From Oscillospiraceae bacterium (GTDB lineage Bacteria > Bacillota > Clostridia > Oscillospirales > CAG-272), in the NCBI GenBank assembly GCA_015063305.1, contig SVUJ01000006.1, forward strand, positions 1 to 64,000: a stretch of 64,000 nt of DNA, given 5' to 3'. A program made the position numbers and the translations under genes. Numbering within the stretch: position 1 is the stretch's first letter; each line of letters opens with the position of its first letter. Shown in pieces: positions 25,295-35,800 of this stretch. The notes under the pieces are model-generated. The model did not search any database and was not told where the DNA came from. It saw only the letters and a list, made by a program, of their open reading frames with translations.

Positions 25295-26671
25295 ATGGAA
25301 AAAATGTGGGCAGGACGCTTTTCTAAGTCGCTCGACCAGAAAGCGGATGATTTTAACTCGTCTATTTCCTTTGACAGCAGAATGTACAAGCAGGACATCA
25401 CGGGCTCTATGGCTCATGCTTCTATGCTTGCTAAGCAGGGGATAATAGCTACCGAGGATTGCGAAAAAATAATAGACGGTCTTGCGGCTATACTTGCGGA
25501 TATAGAGAGCGGAGCACTCGAGATAGATATGGGCTGTGAGGATATACACATGTTCGTTGAGGCAGAGCTTACCGCAAGGATAGGCGATGCGGGTAAAAAG
25601 CTTCATACCGCGAGAAGCCGAAACGACCAGGTGGCGGTCGATATAAGACTTTATATGCGCGACAAGTCCGAAGAGATAATTGCGCTTCTCAAAGAGCTTA
25701 TAGAGGCTGTGACCGAACAGGCAGAGGCTAATAAAGGGGTCATACTTCCGGGATATACCCATCTGCAAAGAGCGCAGCCGATAACCTTCGGACATCATCT
25801 TATGGCTTACGCTATGATGTTTTTGAGGGATATATCGAGAATAAAGGTCGCTATTGCGAGAATGAATTATTCTCCGCTCGGCTCTTGCGCGCTTGCGGGT
25901 ACGACGTATAACACTGACAGAATGTTTGCCGCAGAGAAGCTTGGCTTTGACGGTATCACGAGAAACAGTATAGACGGCGTTTCGGACAGAGATTTCTGCC
26001 TTGAGCTTATGAGCGATTTTTCGATAGTGATGATGCACCTCTCAAGGTTTTCCGAGGAAATAATCCTTTGGTCGAGCTGGGAGTTTTCATTCGTTGAGCT
26101 TGACGATTCCTTTACCACGGGCTCGTCTATAATGCCCCAGAAGAAGAATTCCGATATGGCGGAGCTCGTCAGAGGAAAGACGGGAAGAGTGTACGGAAAT
26201 CTTATGGCGCTGCTCACCACACTTAAGGGACTTCCGCTTGCATACAACAAGGATATGCAGGAGGATAAGGAAGCAATATTTGATTCGGTCGATACGGTCG
26301 CGATATGCCTTGAGGTCTTCGCGCCTATGATAAAGACCATGAAGGTAAAGCGTGAGAATATGTATCGCGCGGCGCAAAAGGGCTTTATCAATGCTACCGA
26401 CCTTGCTGACTACCTGACCAAGAAGGGTATGCCCTTCAGAAGCGCATACAAGATAGTCGGACAGATAGTTGCAGAGTGTATTGAAAAGAACTGTGTGCTC
26501 GATACACTTTCGCTTGAAGAATATAAAAAGCATACCGATATGTTTGAGGCTGATCTGTTTGATGAGATATCTCTCGAGACCTGTGTTTCGAAGAGAATAT
26601 CCGCGGGCGGAACTTCGGTTGGCTCGGTCGAGGAGCAGATAGCCTACGTAAAAGAGGAACTTTCAAAATGA
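25295..26671 (+). CDS. argH: Argininosuccinate lyase
   Basis: The 458-residue fumarase-superfamily enzyme splits argininosuccinate to arginine and fumarate. It shows W-A-G-R-F, H-T-A-R-S-R-N-D-Q-V, G-Y-T-H-L-Q-R-A-Q-P (catalytic histidine region) and the signature loop G-S-S-I-M-P-Q-K-K-N. Length is normal. No SD is visible within 15 bases of the ATG; the nearest is GAGGAG before a hairpin, so translation may depend on coupling or on the fold. Its end overlaps argC by ATGA. Confidence 0.95.
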   Translation: MEKMWAGRFSKSLDQKADDFNSSISFDSRMYKQDITGSMAHASMLAKQGIIATEDCEKIIDGLAAILADIESGALEIDMGCEDIHMFVEAELTARIGDAGKKLHTARSRNDQVAVDIRLYMRDKSEEIIALLKELIEAVTEQAEANKGVILPGYTHLQRAQPITFGHHLMAYAMMFLRDISRIKVAIARMNYSPLGSCALAGTTYNTDRMFAAEKLGFDGITRNSIDGVSDRDFCLELMSDFSIVMMHLSRFSEEIILWSSWEFSFVELDDSFTTGSSIMPQKKNSDMAELVRGKTGRVYGNLMALLTTLKGLPLAYNKDMQEDKEAIFDSVDTVAICLEVFAPMIKTMKVKRENMYRAAQKGFINATDLADYLTKKGMPFRSAYKIVGQIVAECIEKNCVLDTLSLEEYKKHTDMFEADLFDEISLETCVSKRISAGGTSVGSVEEQIAYVKEELSK

Positions 26672-27603
26672 CCAAGGTATTTATCGACGGAAAGGCAGGC
26701 ACTACGGGTCTGCGAATATATGAGCGCCTTGAGGCAAGAGATGATGTGGAGATAATAACCCTCTCCGAGGAAGAAAGAAAGCTTCCCGAGGCAAGAAAGA
26801 GAGCGCTTAACTCCTGTGATATCGCGTTTCTGTGTTTGCCCGATGATGCGGCGAGAGAATCGGTTTCTATGATAGAAAACGATAAGGTGACGGTGATCGA
26901 TACGTCAACGGCGCATAGGACAGACGCCGCGTGGTGCTACGGATTTCCCGAGCTCTCGGAGGAATATGAGCAGAAGCTCCTTGGAGCGAAGCGCATAGCA
27001 GTGCCGGGTTGCCATGCAAGCGGTTTTATAGCGCTTGTTTATCCGCTTATTAAGAAGGGGATCATCAATGCTGACGCGTATCTTACCTGTCACTCGATAA
27101 CGGGATACAGTGGCGGCGGAAAAAAGATGATAGCAGAATATGAGGCTGCAGTGGGGCGTTCTGTCCTTCTCGATGCTCCAAGACAGTATGGAATATCCCA
27201 GCAGCATAAGCACCTCAAGGAGATGAAGGCTATTACGGGTATTGACAAAGCACCCTGCTTCTGTCCGATAGTTTCGGATTTTTACAGCGGAATGCTGGTT
27301 ACCGTGCCGCTCTTCAAGGAACAGCTTAACGAGGGGTATGATATAAACAGTATCCGAAAGGTCTATGCCGAGAAATATTGCACAGAGATAGTAAAATATA
27401 CCGAGAGCCTTGATGAGGGCGGCTTTGTTGCGGCTAACGCTGTAGCGGGCAAGGATATCATGCTCGTTTCGGTAAACGGCAACGAGGATAGGATCATCCT
27501 TTGCGCGCTTTACGATAACCTTGGAAAGGGAGCGTCGGGCGCGGCGGTAGAGTGTATGAATACTGTGATGAAAGTTGACAAAACCACAGGTCTTGTTTTA
27601 TAA
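26668..27603 (+). CDS. argC: N-acetyl-gamma-glutamyl-phosphate reductase, short (type 2) form
   Basis: The 311-residue NADPH enzyme reduces N-acetylglutamyl phosphate to the semialdehyde. The start F-I-D-G-K-A-G-T-T-G-L is the Rossmann nucleotide loop. The catalytic cysteine is in V-P-G-C-H-A-S-G-F, and H-R-T-D-A-A-W-C-Y-G-F-P-E-L is typical of the type 2 (TIGR01851) group, about 30 residues shorter than type 1. It is coupled to argH by a 4-base overlap. Confidence 0.94.
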   Translation: MTKVFIDGKAGTTGLRIYERLEARDDVEIITLSEEERKLPEARKRALNSCDIAFLCLPDDAARESVSMIENDKVTVIDTSTAHRTDAAWCYGFPELSEEYEQKLLGAKRIAVPGCHASGFIALVYPLIKKGIINADAYLTCHSITGYSGGGKKMIAEYEAAVGRSVLLDAPRQYGISQQHKHLKEMKAITGIDKAPCFCPIVSDFYSGMLVTVPLFKEQLNEGYDINSIRKVYAEKYCTEIVKYTESLDEGGFVAANAVAGKDIMLVSVNGNEDRIILCALYDNLGKGASGAAVECMNTVMKVDKTTGLVL

Positions 27604-27624
27604 TATAGTTTAGAGGTAATAACA

Positions 27625-28836
27625 ATGAAGAATATAACAGGCGGCATTTGCGCCGCAAAGGGATTTACCGCAAACGGAATTCACTGCGGTATCCGAAAGA
27701 ATAAAACCAAGCGCGACCTTGCGCTCATATATAGTGAAGTTCCCGCATCTGCGGCTGCTGTTTACACAACTAATCTTGTTAAGGGAGCCCCCCTTACCGT
27801 TACAAAGGATAATATATCCAACGGTATCGCGCAGGCGGTGATATGTAACAGCGGTAACGCGAACACCTGTAATGCGAACGGTATAGAGATAGCAACTCAG
27901 ATGTGTGAGCTTCTCGGCAAGGAGCTGGGTATGCCCGCGAACAACGTTATCGTTGCTTCAACGGGAGTTATAGGTCAGCCTCTTGACATAACACCTATCG
28001 CAAACGGAATTCCCGCGCTTGTTGCGGGACTTGGAGATAACAGCGGGTATGCCGCTGAGGGCATAATGACTACCGACGTCAAGGTCAAGGAGATAGCTGT
28101 TGAGTTTGAGATAGGCGGTGAGGTCTGCCGTATGGGCGGTATAGCCAAGGGAAGCGGAATGATCCACCCCAATATGGCAACTATGCTCGTCTTTGTAACT
28201 ACAGACTGCGCTATTTCTCCCGCTATGCTTTCCGAGGCGCTTTCCGAGGACGTAAAGACGTCCTTCAATATGATAAGCGTTGACGGTGATACATCGACCA
28301 ACGATATGGTTTCTGTTATGGCAAACGGTCTTGCGGGTAACAAGACTATAACAGAGAAGGGCGAGGATTTTGATAAGTTCTGCGAGGCTCTTCATGCTGT
28401 TACTTCTTATCTTTGCCGTATGATCGCTGCTGACGGCGAGGGAGCTTCCAAGCTCCTCGAATGTACCGTAAAGGGCGCAAAGGATACCGACAACGCGAGA
28501 AAGGTTGCAAAATCGGTAGTCTGCTCGTCGCTCTTCAAGGCGGCTATGTTCGGAGCTGACGCAAACTGGGGACGTGTGCTTTGTGCTGTAGGATACAGCG
28601 GAGCGGACGTTGATATCAACAAGGTAGACGTTGCGTTTGAATCCGAAAAGGGAATCATAGACGTTTGCCACAACGGCTCGGGAGTTGCTTTTTCCGAGGA
28701 GAAGGCAAAGGAGATACTTCTCTGTGACGAGATACATATACTCATAGGTCTTGGCGACGGTGACGGTGAGGCTGTTGCATGGGGCTGCGACCTTACCTAT
28801 GATTACGTCAAGATAAACGGAGATTACAGAACATAA
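27625..28836 (+). CDS. argJ: Bifunctional ornithine acetyltransferase / N-acetylglutamate synthase
   Basis: The 403-residue Ntn-type enzyme recycles the acetyl group from acetylornithine to glutamate, so no argA or argE is needed. The self-cleavage site is the conserved K-G-S-G-M-I-H-P-N-M-A-T-M-L, with the bond expected between Ala185 and Thr186; Thr186 becomes the nucleophile of the beta chain. The oxyanion region S-T-G-V-I-G is at 112-117. SD AGAGGT precedes the ATG, and argB follows after 28 bases. Confidence 0.96.
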   Translation: MKNITGGICAAKGFTANGIHCGIRKNKTKRDLALIYSEVPASAAAVYTTNLVKGAPLTVTKDNISNGIAQAVICNSGNANTCNANGIEIATQMCELLGKELGMPANNVIVASTGVIGQPLDITPIANGIPALVAGLGDNSGYAAEGIMTTDVKVKEIAVEFEIGGEVCRMGGIAKGSGMIHPNMATMLVFVTTDCAISPAMLSEALSEDVKTSFNMISVDGDTSTNDMVSVMANGLAGNKTITEKGEDFDKFCEALHAVTSYLCRMIAADGEGASKLLECTVKGAKDTDNARKVAKSVVCSSLFKAAMFGADANWGRVLCAVGYSGADVDINKVDVAFESEKGIIDVCHNGSGVAFSEEKAKEILLCDEIHILIGLGDGDGEAVAWGCDLTYDYVKINGDYRT

Positions 28837-28864
28837 GGCATTTGAGTGAAAGAGGAAGATAGAG

Positions 28865-29731
28865 ATGGATCAGAGTGTTATGCAGCGCGCCAACATTCTT
28901 ACAGAGGCGCTGCCCTATATAAAGAAATATTACAATAAGGTGATCGTTGTCAAGTACGGCGGAAACGCTATGATAAACGACGAGCTTAAGGATGCGGTCA
29001 TGGGAGATATAGTTCTTCTCTCACTTATAGGCATCAAGGTCGTGCTCGTTCACGGCGGCGGTCCTGAGATAACCGATATGCTCTCAAAGATAGGCAAGAA
29101 GAGTGAGTTTGTAAACGGTCTGCGCGTTACCGATAAGGAGAGCGTGGATATCGTACAGATGGTTCTTGCGGGTAAGGTCAATAAGAACCTTGTTAACCTT
29201 ATTCAGAATAAGGGCGGCAAGGCAATAGGTCTTTGCGGTATCGACGGCCATATGATAAAGGCTGAGATGCTTGATAAGAAGCTTGGCTACGTCGGAGAGA
29301 TAACCGATGTCAACGTCACTCCTATTCTCGACGTTCTGGAGAAGGGATATATTCCTGTTATATCGACTATCGGATGTGATGATGAGGGCAATTCCTACAA
29401 CATAAATGCAGACACTGCCGCTGCAAGAATTGCGGGACAGCTTGGCGCTGAAAGCCTTATATCGATGACCGATATAGAGGGAATACTTCGCGATAAGAAC
29501 GATCCATCAACACTCATTTCAAAGATATACGTAAGTGATGCGCCCGAGCTTATGAGAAACGGAATTATAAGCGGTGGAATGATACCTAAGGTGAACTGCT
29601 CCATAGAGGCGATAAGACGTGGAGTTAAGAAGGTATTTATCATTGACGGAAGAATACCTCATGCAATACTCATCGAAACGCTGACAAATGAAGGAATCGG
29701 AACGATGTTCCTCTCGGGTAACAATATATGA
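28865..29731 (+). CDS. argB: Acetylglutamate kinase
   Basis: The 288-residue amino acid kinase phosphorylates N-acetylglutamate. It has V-V-K-Y-G-G-N-A-M (phosphate-binding Lys/Gly), V-H-G-G-G-P-E-I, and the N-x-N-A-D-T-A-A loop. A roughly 20-residue N-terminal helix before the core (Q-R-A-N-I-L-T-E-A-L-P-Y-I) is the type associated with hexameric, arginine-inhibited NAGKs, so feedback inhibition is likely. The stop overlaps argD by ATGA. Confidence 0.95.
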   Translation: MDQSVMQRANILTEALPYIKKYYNKVIVVKYGGNAMINDELKDAVMGDIVLLSLIGIKVVLVHGGGPEITDMLSKIGKKSEFVNGLRVTDKESVDIVQMVLAGKVNKNLVNLIQNKGGKAIGLCGIDGHMIKAEMLDKKLGYVGEITDVNVTPILDVLEKGYIPVISTIGCDDEGNSYNINADTAAARIAGQLGAESLISMTDIEGILRDKNDPSTLISKIYVSDAPELMRNGIISGGMIPKVNCSIEAIRRGVKKVFIIDGRIPHAILIETLTNEGIGTMFLSGNNI

Positions 29732-30891
29732 TGATCAAGGATATTGATAAGGAATACGTTGCTAATACATACGCGAGGTTTCCTCTGACGCTCGTCAGCG
29801 GAAAGGGCTCGCTTGTGTATGACGAGAACGGAAAAGAATATATAGACCTTGGAACGGGTATTGCGGTCAATACCTTTGGAATAGGCGATGAGGAGTGGAT
29901 AGGCGCGATAAATGCGCAGCTTGGAAAGATACAGCACACATCCAATCTCTATTACAGCGAACCCTGTGCCAACCTTGCAAAGATGCTTTGCGAGAGAACG
30001 GGAATGAAGAAGGTCTTCTTCTCAAATTCGGGAGCTGAGGCGAACGAATGCGCTATAAAGGCGGCTCGTAAATACGGAGAGAATACAAAGGGAGAGGGAT
30101 ATACAACTATCATCACCCTTAAGAACAGCTTCCACGGAAGAACCTTGACGACCCTTGCGGCAACGGGACAGGATACCTTCCATAACGATTTCAAGCCGCT
30201 CACTCCCGGATTTGTATACGCCGAGGCGAACAATATTGAGGATATAAAGCGCTTGTGCGCCGAGAATAAATGCTGTGCGGTTATGTTTGAGGTCGTTCAG
30301 GGAGAGGGCGGAGTAAATCCGCTTGACCGAGAATACCTCACAGAGCTTGCCGCGTTTGCAAAGGAGAAGGATATTCTTCTCATTGCAGACGAGGTTCAGA
30401 TAGGTAACGGACGAAGCGGTATGCTTTACGGATATATGAACTACGGTATCACACCCGATATAGTTTCAACAGCTAAGGGACTTGCGGGAGGACTTCCGAT
30501 AGGAGCTACTCTGCTTGGCGAAAAGGTGAAGGAGGTCTACACACCCGGACTTCACGGCTCGACTTTCGGCGGAAATCCGATATCCTGCGCGGCGGCAATA
30601 AGCATTATATCAAGGCTTGACGAGGCTATGCTTGACGGAGTCAAGAAGAGAAGCAAGTTTATATTTGATGAGCTTTCGGATGCCGAGGGGGTCAAGAGCG
30701 TAAGCGGTCTTGGACTTATGATAGGCGTTGAAACGGCTCGTCCCGCATCAGATATAATATCCGAATGTATGGAGCGCGGAGTTCTTGTTATAAAGGCAAA
30801 GAACAAGGTAAGAATGTTACCGGCTCTCAATATCACGATGGAACAATTAAAAATTGCTATAGATATATTTAAGGAGGTATGCAGAAAATGA
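29728..30891 (+). CDS. argD: Acetylornithine aminotransferase
   Basis: The 387-residue class III PLP aminotransferase converts N-acetylglutamate semialdehyde to N-acetylornithine. It shows F-F-S-N-S-G-A-E-A-N-E, F-H-G-R-T, A-D-E-V-Q-I-G-N-G-R-S-G and the PLP lysine in S-T-A-K-G-L-A-G-G-L-P-I-G. The start overlaps the argB stop; a second ATG three bases on is an equally possible start. The end overlaps argF by ATGA. Confidence 0.95.
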   Translation: MMIKDIDKEYVANTYARFPLTLVSGKGSLVYDENGKEYIDLGTGIAVNTFGIGDEEWIGAINAQLGKIQHTSNLYYSEPCANLAKMLCERTGMKKVFFSNSGAEANECAIKAARKYGENTKGEGYTTIITLKNSFHGRTLTTLAATGQDTFHNDFKPLTPGFVYAEANNIEDIKRLCAENKCCAVMFEVVQGEGGVNPLDREYLTELAAFAKEKDILLIADEVQIGNGRSGMLYGYMNYGITPDIVSTAKGLAGGLPIGATLLGEKVKEVYTPGLHGSTFGGNPISCAAAISIISRLDEAMLDGVKKRSKFIFDELSDAEGVKSVSGLGLMIGVETARPASDIISECMERGVLVIKAKNKVRMLPALNITMEQLKIAIDIFKEVCRK

Positions 30892-31790
30892 AGCATTTGC
30901 TTAAGCTTATGGATCTGACCGAGAAGGAGATATGTGAGATACTCAACACGGCAGATCAGCTTAAATACGAGAAAAGAAATAAGATTCCGCACCACATTTT
31001 GGAGGGGAAAACACTTGGAATGATCTTTGAGAAGTCTTCCACAAGAACCAGAGTTTCCTTCGAGGTGGGTATGTACGACCTTGGCGGAGCTGCACTCTTC
31101 CTTAGCTCGAGAGACCTTCAGATAGGCAGAGGCGAGCCTGTAGAGGATACCGCGAGAGTTCTTTCACGTTACCTTGACGGTATTATGATAAGAACCTTCG
31201 ATCAGGAGGAGGTCGAAGCGCTTGCGGCTGTTGGAAGCATTCCCGTAATAAACGGACTTACCGACTATTGCCACCCCTGTCAGGTACTTGCTGACCTTAT
31301 GACCATACGTGAGCATAAGGGAACTACCAAGGGACTTAAGCTCTGCTATATCGGCGACGGTAATAATATGACCAACTCCTTGATAGTTGGCGGAATAAAG
31401 ATGGGTATGAGCGTGTCTGTTGCTTGTCCTAAGGGATATGAGCCCGATGAAAAGATAATGAAGTGGGCTGAGTCTACGGGAAGCTTCGTTTGCACAGATG
31501 ACGTGCTTGAGGCGGCTAAGGATGCGGACGTTCTTTATACCGACGTATGGGCTTCTATGGGACAGGAAGGCGAGGCTGAAGAGAGAAAGAAGATATTCAG
31601 CGGATATCAGATAAACAGCGAGGTTATGGCGGTTGCCGATAAGGAAGCTATGGTGCTTCACTGTCTGCCCGCGCACCGCGAGGAGGAGATAACCGCAGAG
31701 GTCTTTGAAGCGCACGCGGAGGAGATATTCGATCAGGCAGAGAACAGACTTCACGCTCAGAAGGCTGTGCTTGTAAAATGTCTTGCATAA
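30888..31790 (+). CDS. argF: Ornithine carbamoyltransferase
   Basis: The 300-residue enzyme makes citrulline from ornithine and carbamoyl phosphate. It contains K-S-S-T-R-T-R (carbamoyl phosphate site), the ornithine-binding loop H-C-L-P-A-H-R, and D-Y-C-H-P-C-Q. I choose the ATG at 30888: the earlier in-frame ATG at 30879 is only one base from SD AAGGAGG, while 30888 is ten bases away, overlaps the argD stop as ATGA, and gives the usual start M-K-H-L-L-K-L. Confidence 0.95.
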   Translation: MKHLLKLMDLTEKEICEILNTADQLKYEKRNKIPHHILEGKTLGMIFEKSSTRTRVSFEVGMYDLGGAALFLSSRDLQIGRGEPVEDTARVLSRYLDGIMIRTFDQEEVEALAAVGSIPVINGLTDYCHPCQVLADLMTIREHKGTTKGLKLCYIGDGNNMTNSLIVGGIKMGMSVSVACPKGYEPDEKIMKWAESTGSFVCTDDVLEAAKDADVLYTDVWASMGQEGEAEERKKIFSGYQINSEVMAVADKEAMVLHCLPAHREEEITAEVFEAHAEEIFDQAENRLHAQKAVLVKCLA

Positions 31791-31802
31791 GGAAGGTATT
31801 GT

Positions 31803-32876
31803 ATGAAGAAAGCATATTTGATTCTTGAGGACGGACATATTTTCGAAGGAACAGCTTTTGGAGCTGAGGTTGAATCTGTTGGCGAGTTGGTGTTCACAAC
31901 AGGAGTTGTCGGATACACCGAAACCTTGACAGACCCCAGCTATTACGGTCAGATAGTTCTTCAAACATTCCCGCTTATAGGAAACTACGGTATAATTCCC
32001 GAGGATGCAGAGGGAAAGAGCTACCTTAAGGGATACGTTGTAAGAGAGTGGTGCGATACTCCCTCTAACTTCAGAAGTGAGTACGATATAGACAAGTATC
32101 TCAAAGAGGAGGGGATCCCCGGAATTTACGGCGTGGACACCCGTGAGATAACTGCTATGATCCGTGAGAAGGGCGTTATGAACGCGGCTATCTGCTATGA
32201 AGTTCCCGAAAATCTCGACTTTATTAAGGATTACGCTGTTACCGATGCGGTCAGCGCTGTTACCGATAAGGAGATATATACGGTAGCGCCCGAGGCAGAG
32301 GCAAAGTTCAACGTAGCGCTTATAAACTACGGCAAGAAGAACGGAATAATCAGGGAGCTCGTGGCAAGAGGCTGTAAGGTAACAGTCCTTCCCGCAGACG
32401 CTAAGGCAGAGGATGTCACCGCTATCGCTCCCAACGGAATAGTTCTTTCAAACGGCCCCGGTGATCCCGCTGAGAATACCGATAGCATTGAGTGTGTCAA
32501 GAAGCTCCTTGGTAAATATCCGATGCTTGGAGTATGTCTTGGACATCAGATATTGGCACTTGCAAACGGCGGAGTGACCTTCAAGCTCAAGTACGGCCAC
32601 AGAGGCTCTAATCAGCCTGTTAAGGATCTTAACGGTATAAATACCTATATAACCGTACAGAACCACGGATATGCAGTTGCACCCAACAGCATAACCGGCG
32701 GAAAGGTAACACTCGTTAACGCTAACGACGGAACCTGTGAGGGAATAGAATATCCTGCTATCAACGCTTTTTCGGTACAGTTCCATCCCGAGGCTTGTAC
32801 AGGACCTATCAACACCGCATTCGTGTTTGACAGATTTATAAAAATGATGGGAGGTACGGAAGATGCCGCTGAGTAA
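31803..32876 (+). CDS. carA: Carbamoyl-phosphate synthase, small (glutaminase) subunit
   Basis: The 357-residue subunit hydrolyses glutamine and channels ammonia to CarB. The class I amidotransferase triad is visible: Cys in G-V-C-L-G-H-Q, and His/Glu in F-H-P-E-A. The N-terminal CPSase_sm_chain domain has F-T-T-G-V-V-G-Y-T-E-T-L-T-D-P-S-Y. It sits after argF, so this enzyme probably supplies arginine synthesis. Its 3' end overlaps carB by 14 bases. Confidence 0.95.
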   Translation: MKKAYLILEDGHIFEGTAFGAEVESVGELVFTTGVVGYTETLTDPSYYGQIVLQTFPLIGNYGIIPEDAEGKSYLKGYVVREWCDTPSNFRSEYDIDKYLKEEGIPGIYGVDTREITAMIREKGVMNAAICYEVPENLDFIKDYAVTDAVSAVTDKEIYTVAPEAEAKFNVALINYGKKNGIIRELVARGCKVTVLPADAKAEDVTAIAPNGIVLSNGPGDPAENTDSIECVKKLLGKYPMLGVCLGHQILALANGGVTFKLKYGHRGSNQPVKDLNGINTYITVQNHGYAVAPNSITGGKVTLVNANDGTCEGIEYPAINAFSVQFHPEACTGPINTAFVFDRFIKMMGGTEDAAE

Positions 32877-35800
32877 GGATATAAGAAAAGTACTTGTAAT
32901 AGGCTCAGGCCCTATAGTTATAGGACAGGCTGCAGAGTTTGACTATGCGGGCGCTCAGGCGTGTCACGTACTCAAGGAGGCGGGAGTAAACGTTGTTCTT
33001 GTAAACTCCAACCCCGCTACAATAATGACAGACAACGCTATGGCAGACGAGATATATCTCGAGCCTCTCACAGTTGATACTATAAAAAGAGTTATAGAAA
33101 AGGAAAAGCCCGACAGTCTTCTTGCGGGACTTGGCGGACAGACAGGTCTTACACTTGCTATGCAGCTCTCGCACGAGGGATTTCTCAAGGAGCATAACGT
33201 AAGACTCCTTGGTACTGATGCTAAAGCGATCGATAAGGCAGAGGACAGACAGCTCTTCAAGGATACGATGGAGGAGATAGGTCAGCCCTGCATACCTTCT
33301 GATATAGCAAATGATATAGACTATGCACTTATGATAGGTGCGAGAATAGGATATCCCGTTATAGTACGCCCTGCGTTCACACTTGGCGGTGCAGGCGGCG
33401 GAGTTGCTTATAATGCAGAGGAGCTTGCAATAATTGCAAAGAACGGTCTTGATGCTTCTCCCATTTCGCAGATACTTGTGGAAAAGTATATTTTCGGTTG
33501 GAAAGAGATAGAGTTCGAGGCTATGCGAGACTCGGCTGGAAACGCTATCGCCGTGTGTAGTATGGAAAACGTAGACCCCGTTGGAGTTCATACGGGTGAC
33601 TCTATAGTTGTTGCTCCTGCGCTCACTCTTTCGCCTAAGGAATATCAGATGCTCCGCAACGCGTCCTTGAGCATAGTTTCGGCTCTCGGAATAGTCGGAG
33701 GCTGTAACTGTCAGTTTGCTCTTAATCCCGACTCTATGGAGTATGCGGTCATAGAGGTAAACCCCCGTGTATCCCGTTCCTCGGCACTTGCAAGTAAGGC
33801 TACAGGATACCCGATAGCAAAGATAACCACCAAGATAGCACTTGGATATACACTTGATGAGATAACCAACGACATTACGGGAAAGACATGCGCTTGTTTT
33901 GAGCCTACAGTTGACTACGTAGTTGTAAAATTCCCCAAGTGGCCCTTCGAGAAGTTCACGGGCGCGAGCCGTAAGCTCGGCACTCAGATGAAGGCTACGG
34001 GTGAGGTAATGTCGATAGCGCCGAGCTTTGAGATGGCGCTTATGAAGGCGGTCAGAGGTGCGGAGATATCTCTTGATACTCTCAATGCCGCGCCTATAAG
34101 CGATCTTCCCGTTATGGAGCGTCTTAAGATATCGGACGACAGAAGAATATTCACGGTATTTGAAGCTATCAAGAGCGGAGTTGCGCTTGAAGCTATCAAC
34201 GATATCACAAGAATAGATATGTTCTTCCTCAATAAGCTCAAGAAGCTTGCCGATTTCGAGCTTGATATCGCCGAGAACGGAATGGGAATAGAGGAATATA
34301 AGAGAGGAAAGAAGCTGGGATATACCGACAAGGCTCTTATGCGTATCGGCGGTGAGATAGAACACCCTGAGATGAACGCAAGCTATAAGATGGTCGATAC
34401 CTGTGCGGCTGAATTTGACGCTCAGACTCCCTATTTCTACTCTACCTATGACAGCGCCTGTGAGGCGCGCTCCTTCAAGAAGTCGGGCAAGGAAACGATA
34501 GTGGTCCTTGGCTCAGGTCCTATAAGAATAGGACAGGGAATAGAGTTTGACTATTCCTCTGTACACTGCGTATGGACACTTAAGGAGCTTGGATATGATG
34601 TTGTTATAGTTAACAACAACCCCGAGACCGTATCTACCGACTATGATACCGCGGACAGGCTCTATTTTGAGCCCCTTACTCCCGAGGACGTTATGAATAT
34701 CCTCAAGGTTGAAAAGCCGATAGGTGTCGTTGTTGCGTTCGGTGGACAGACAGCTATCAAGCTTACAAAGTTCCTTGATGACAACGGAATAAGAATTCTC
34801 GGAACTTCGGCAGAGGGTATAGATACGGCAGAGGACAGAGAAAAGTTCGATGCGCTCCTTGAAAGATTTAACGTAAAGCGTCCTGTGGGAACAAGCGTTA
34901 TGACGCTTGAGGAAGCGCTTGAGGCTGCTAACAGTATAGGATACCCCGTGCTTCTCCGTCCCTCGTACGTTATAGGCGGACAGAATATGTCTATAGTTTA
35001 TAACGACAGAGAGGTTGAGACCTATATGAAGCGTATACTTGCAACAGGAATCGAGAATTCGGTGCTGGTTGATAAGTATATGATGGGAACAGAGCTTGAG
35101 GTAGACGTTATATCCGACGGAACAGATGTTCTTATACCGGGTATAATGCAGCACGTTGAGCGCGCAGGAGTACACAGCGGCGACTCTATCGCGGTATATC
35201 CGCCCTACAGCATAAATGATAAGATGCTTAAAACTGTTGTTGAAACCTCTGAGAACCTTGCGCTTGCGCTTGGCACAAAGGGGCTTGTAAACATTCAGTA
35301 CCTTATATACCAGAACGAGCTCTACGTTATAGAAGTTAACCCCAGAGCGTCGAGAACAGTTCCTTACATCAGTAAGGTTACGGGTGTCCCGATGGTCGAT
35401 CTCGCAACAAGAGTAATGCTTGGCACACCTCTGTGTGAGCTTGGATTTGGTTCAGGACTCTACAAGATACCGCCTTACTATGCTGTAAAAGTGCCTGTAT
35501 TCTCCTTTGAAAAGCTGACAGACGCAAACTCCTACCTTGGTCCGGAGATGAAGTCCACAGGTGAGGTGCTTGGACTTGGTAAGAACCTCAATGAGGCTAT
35601 ATTCAAGGGACTTACCTCAGCGGGCTTTAAGCTCAAACATCCGAGTGCGGGTGTTGACGTTGGCGTATTTATCAGCGTAGGTGAGCACGACCTCTTTGAG
35701 ATAGTTTCACTTGCAAAGAAGCTTGACGATATCGGAATGAAGATATACGCTACCAAGGAGACCGCACAGTCTATAGAGGGACTTGGCACTAAGGTCACAG

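Noticed and set aside
32905-34365. 486-codon antisense frame opposite carB
   Set aside because: Shadow of the CarB N-terminal ATP-grasp half; no start signal or family motif.
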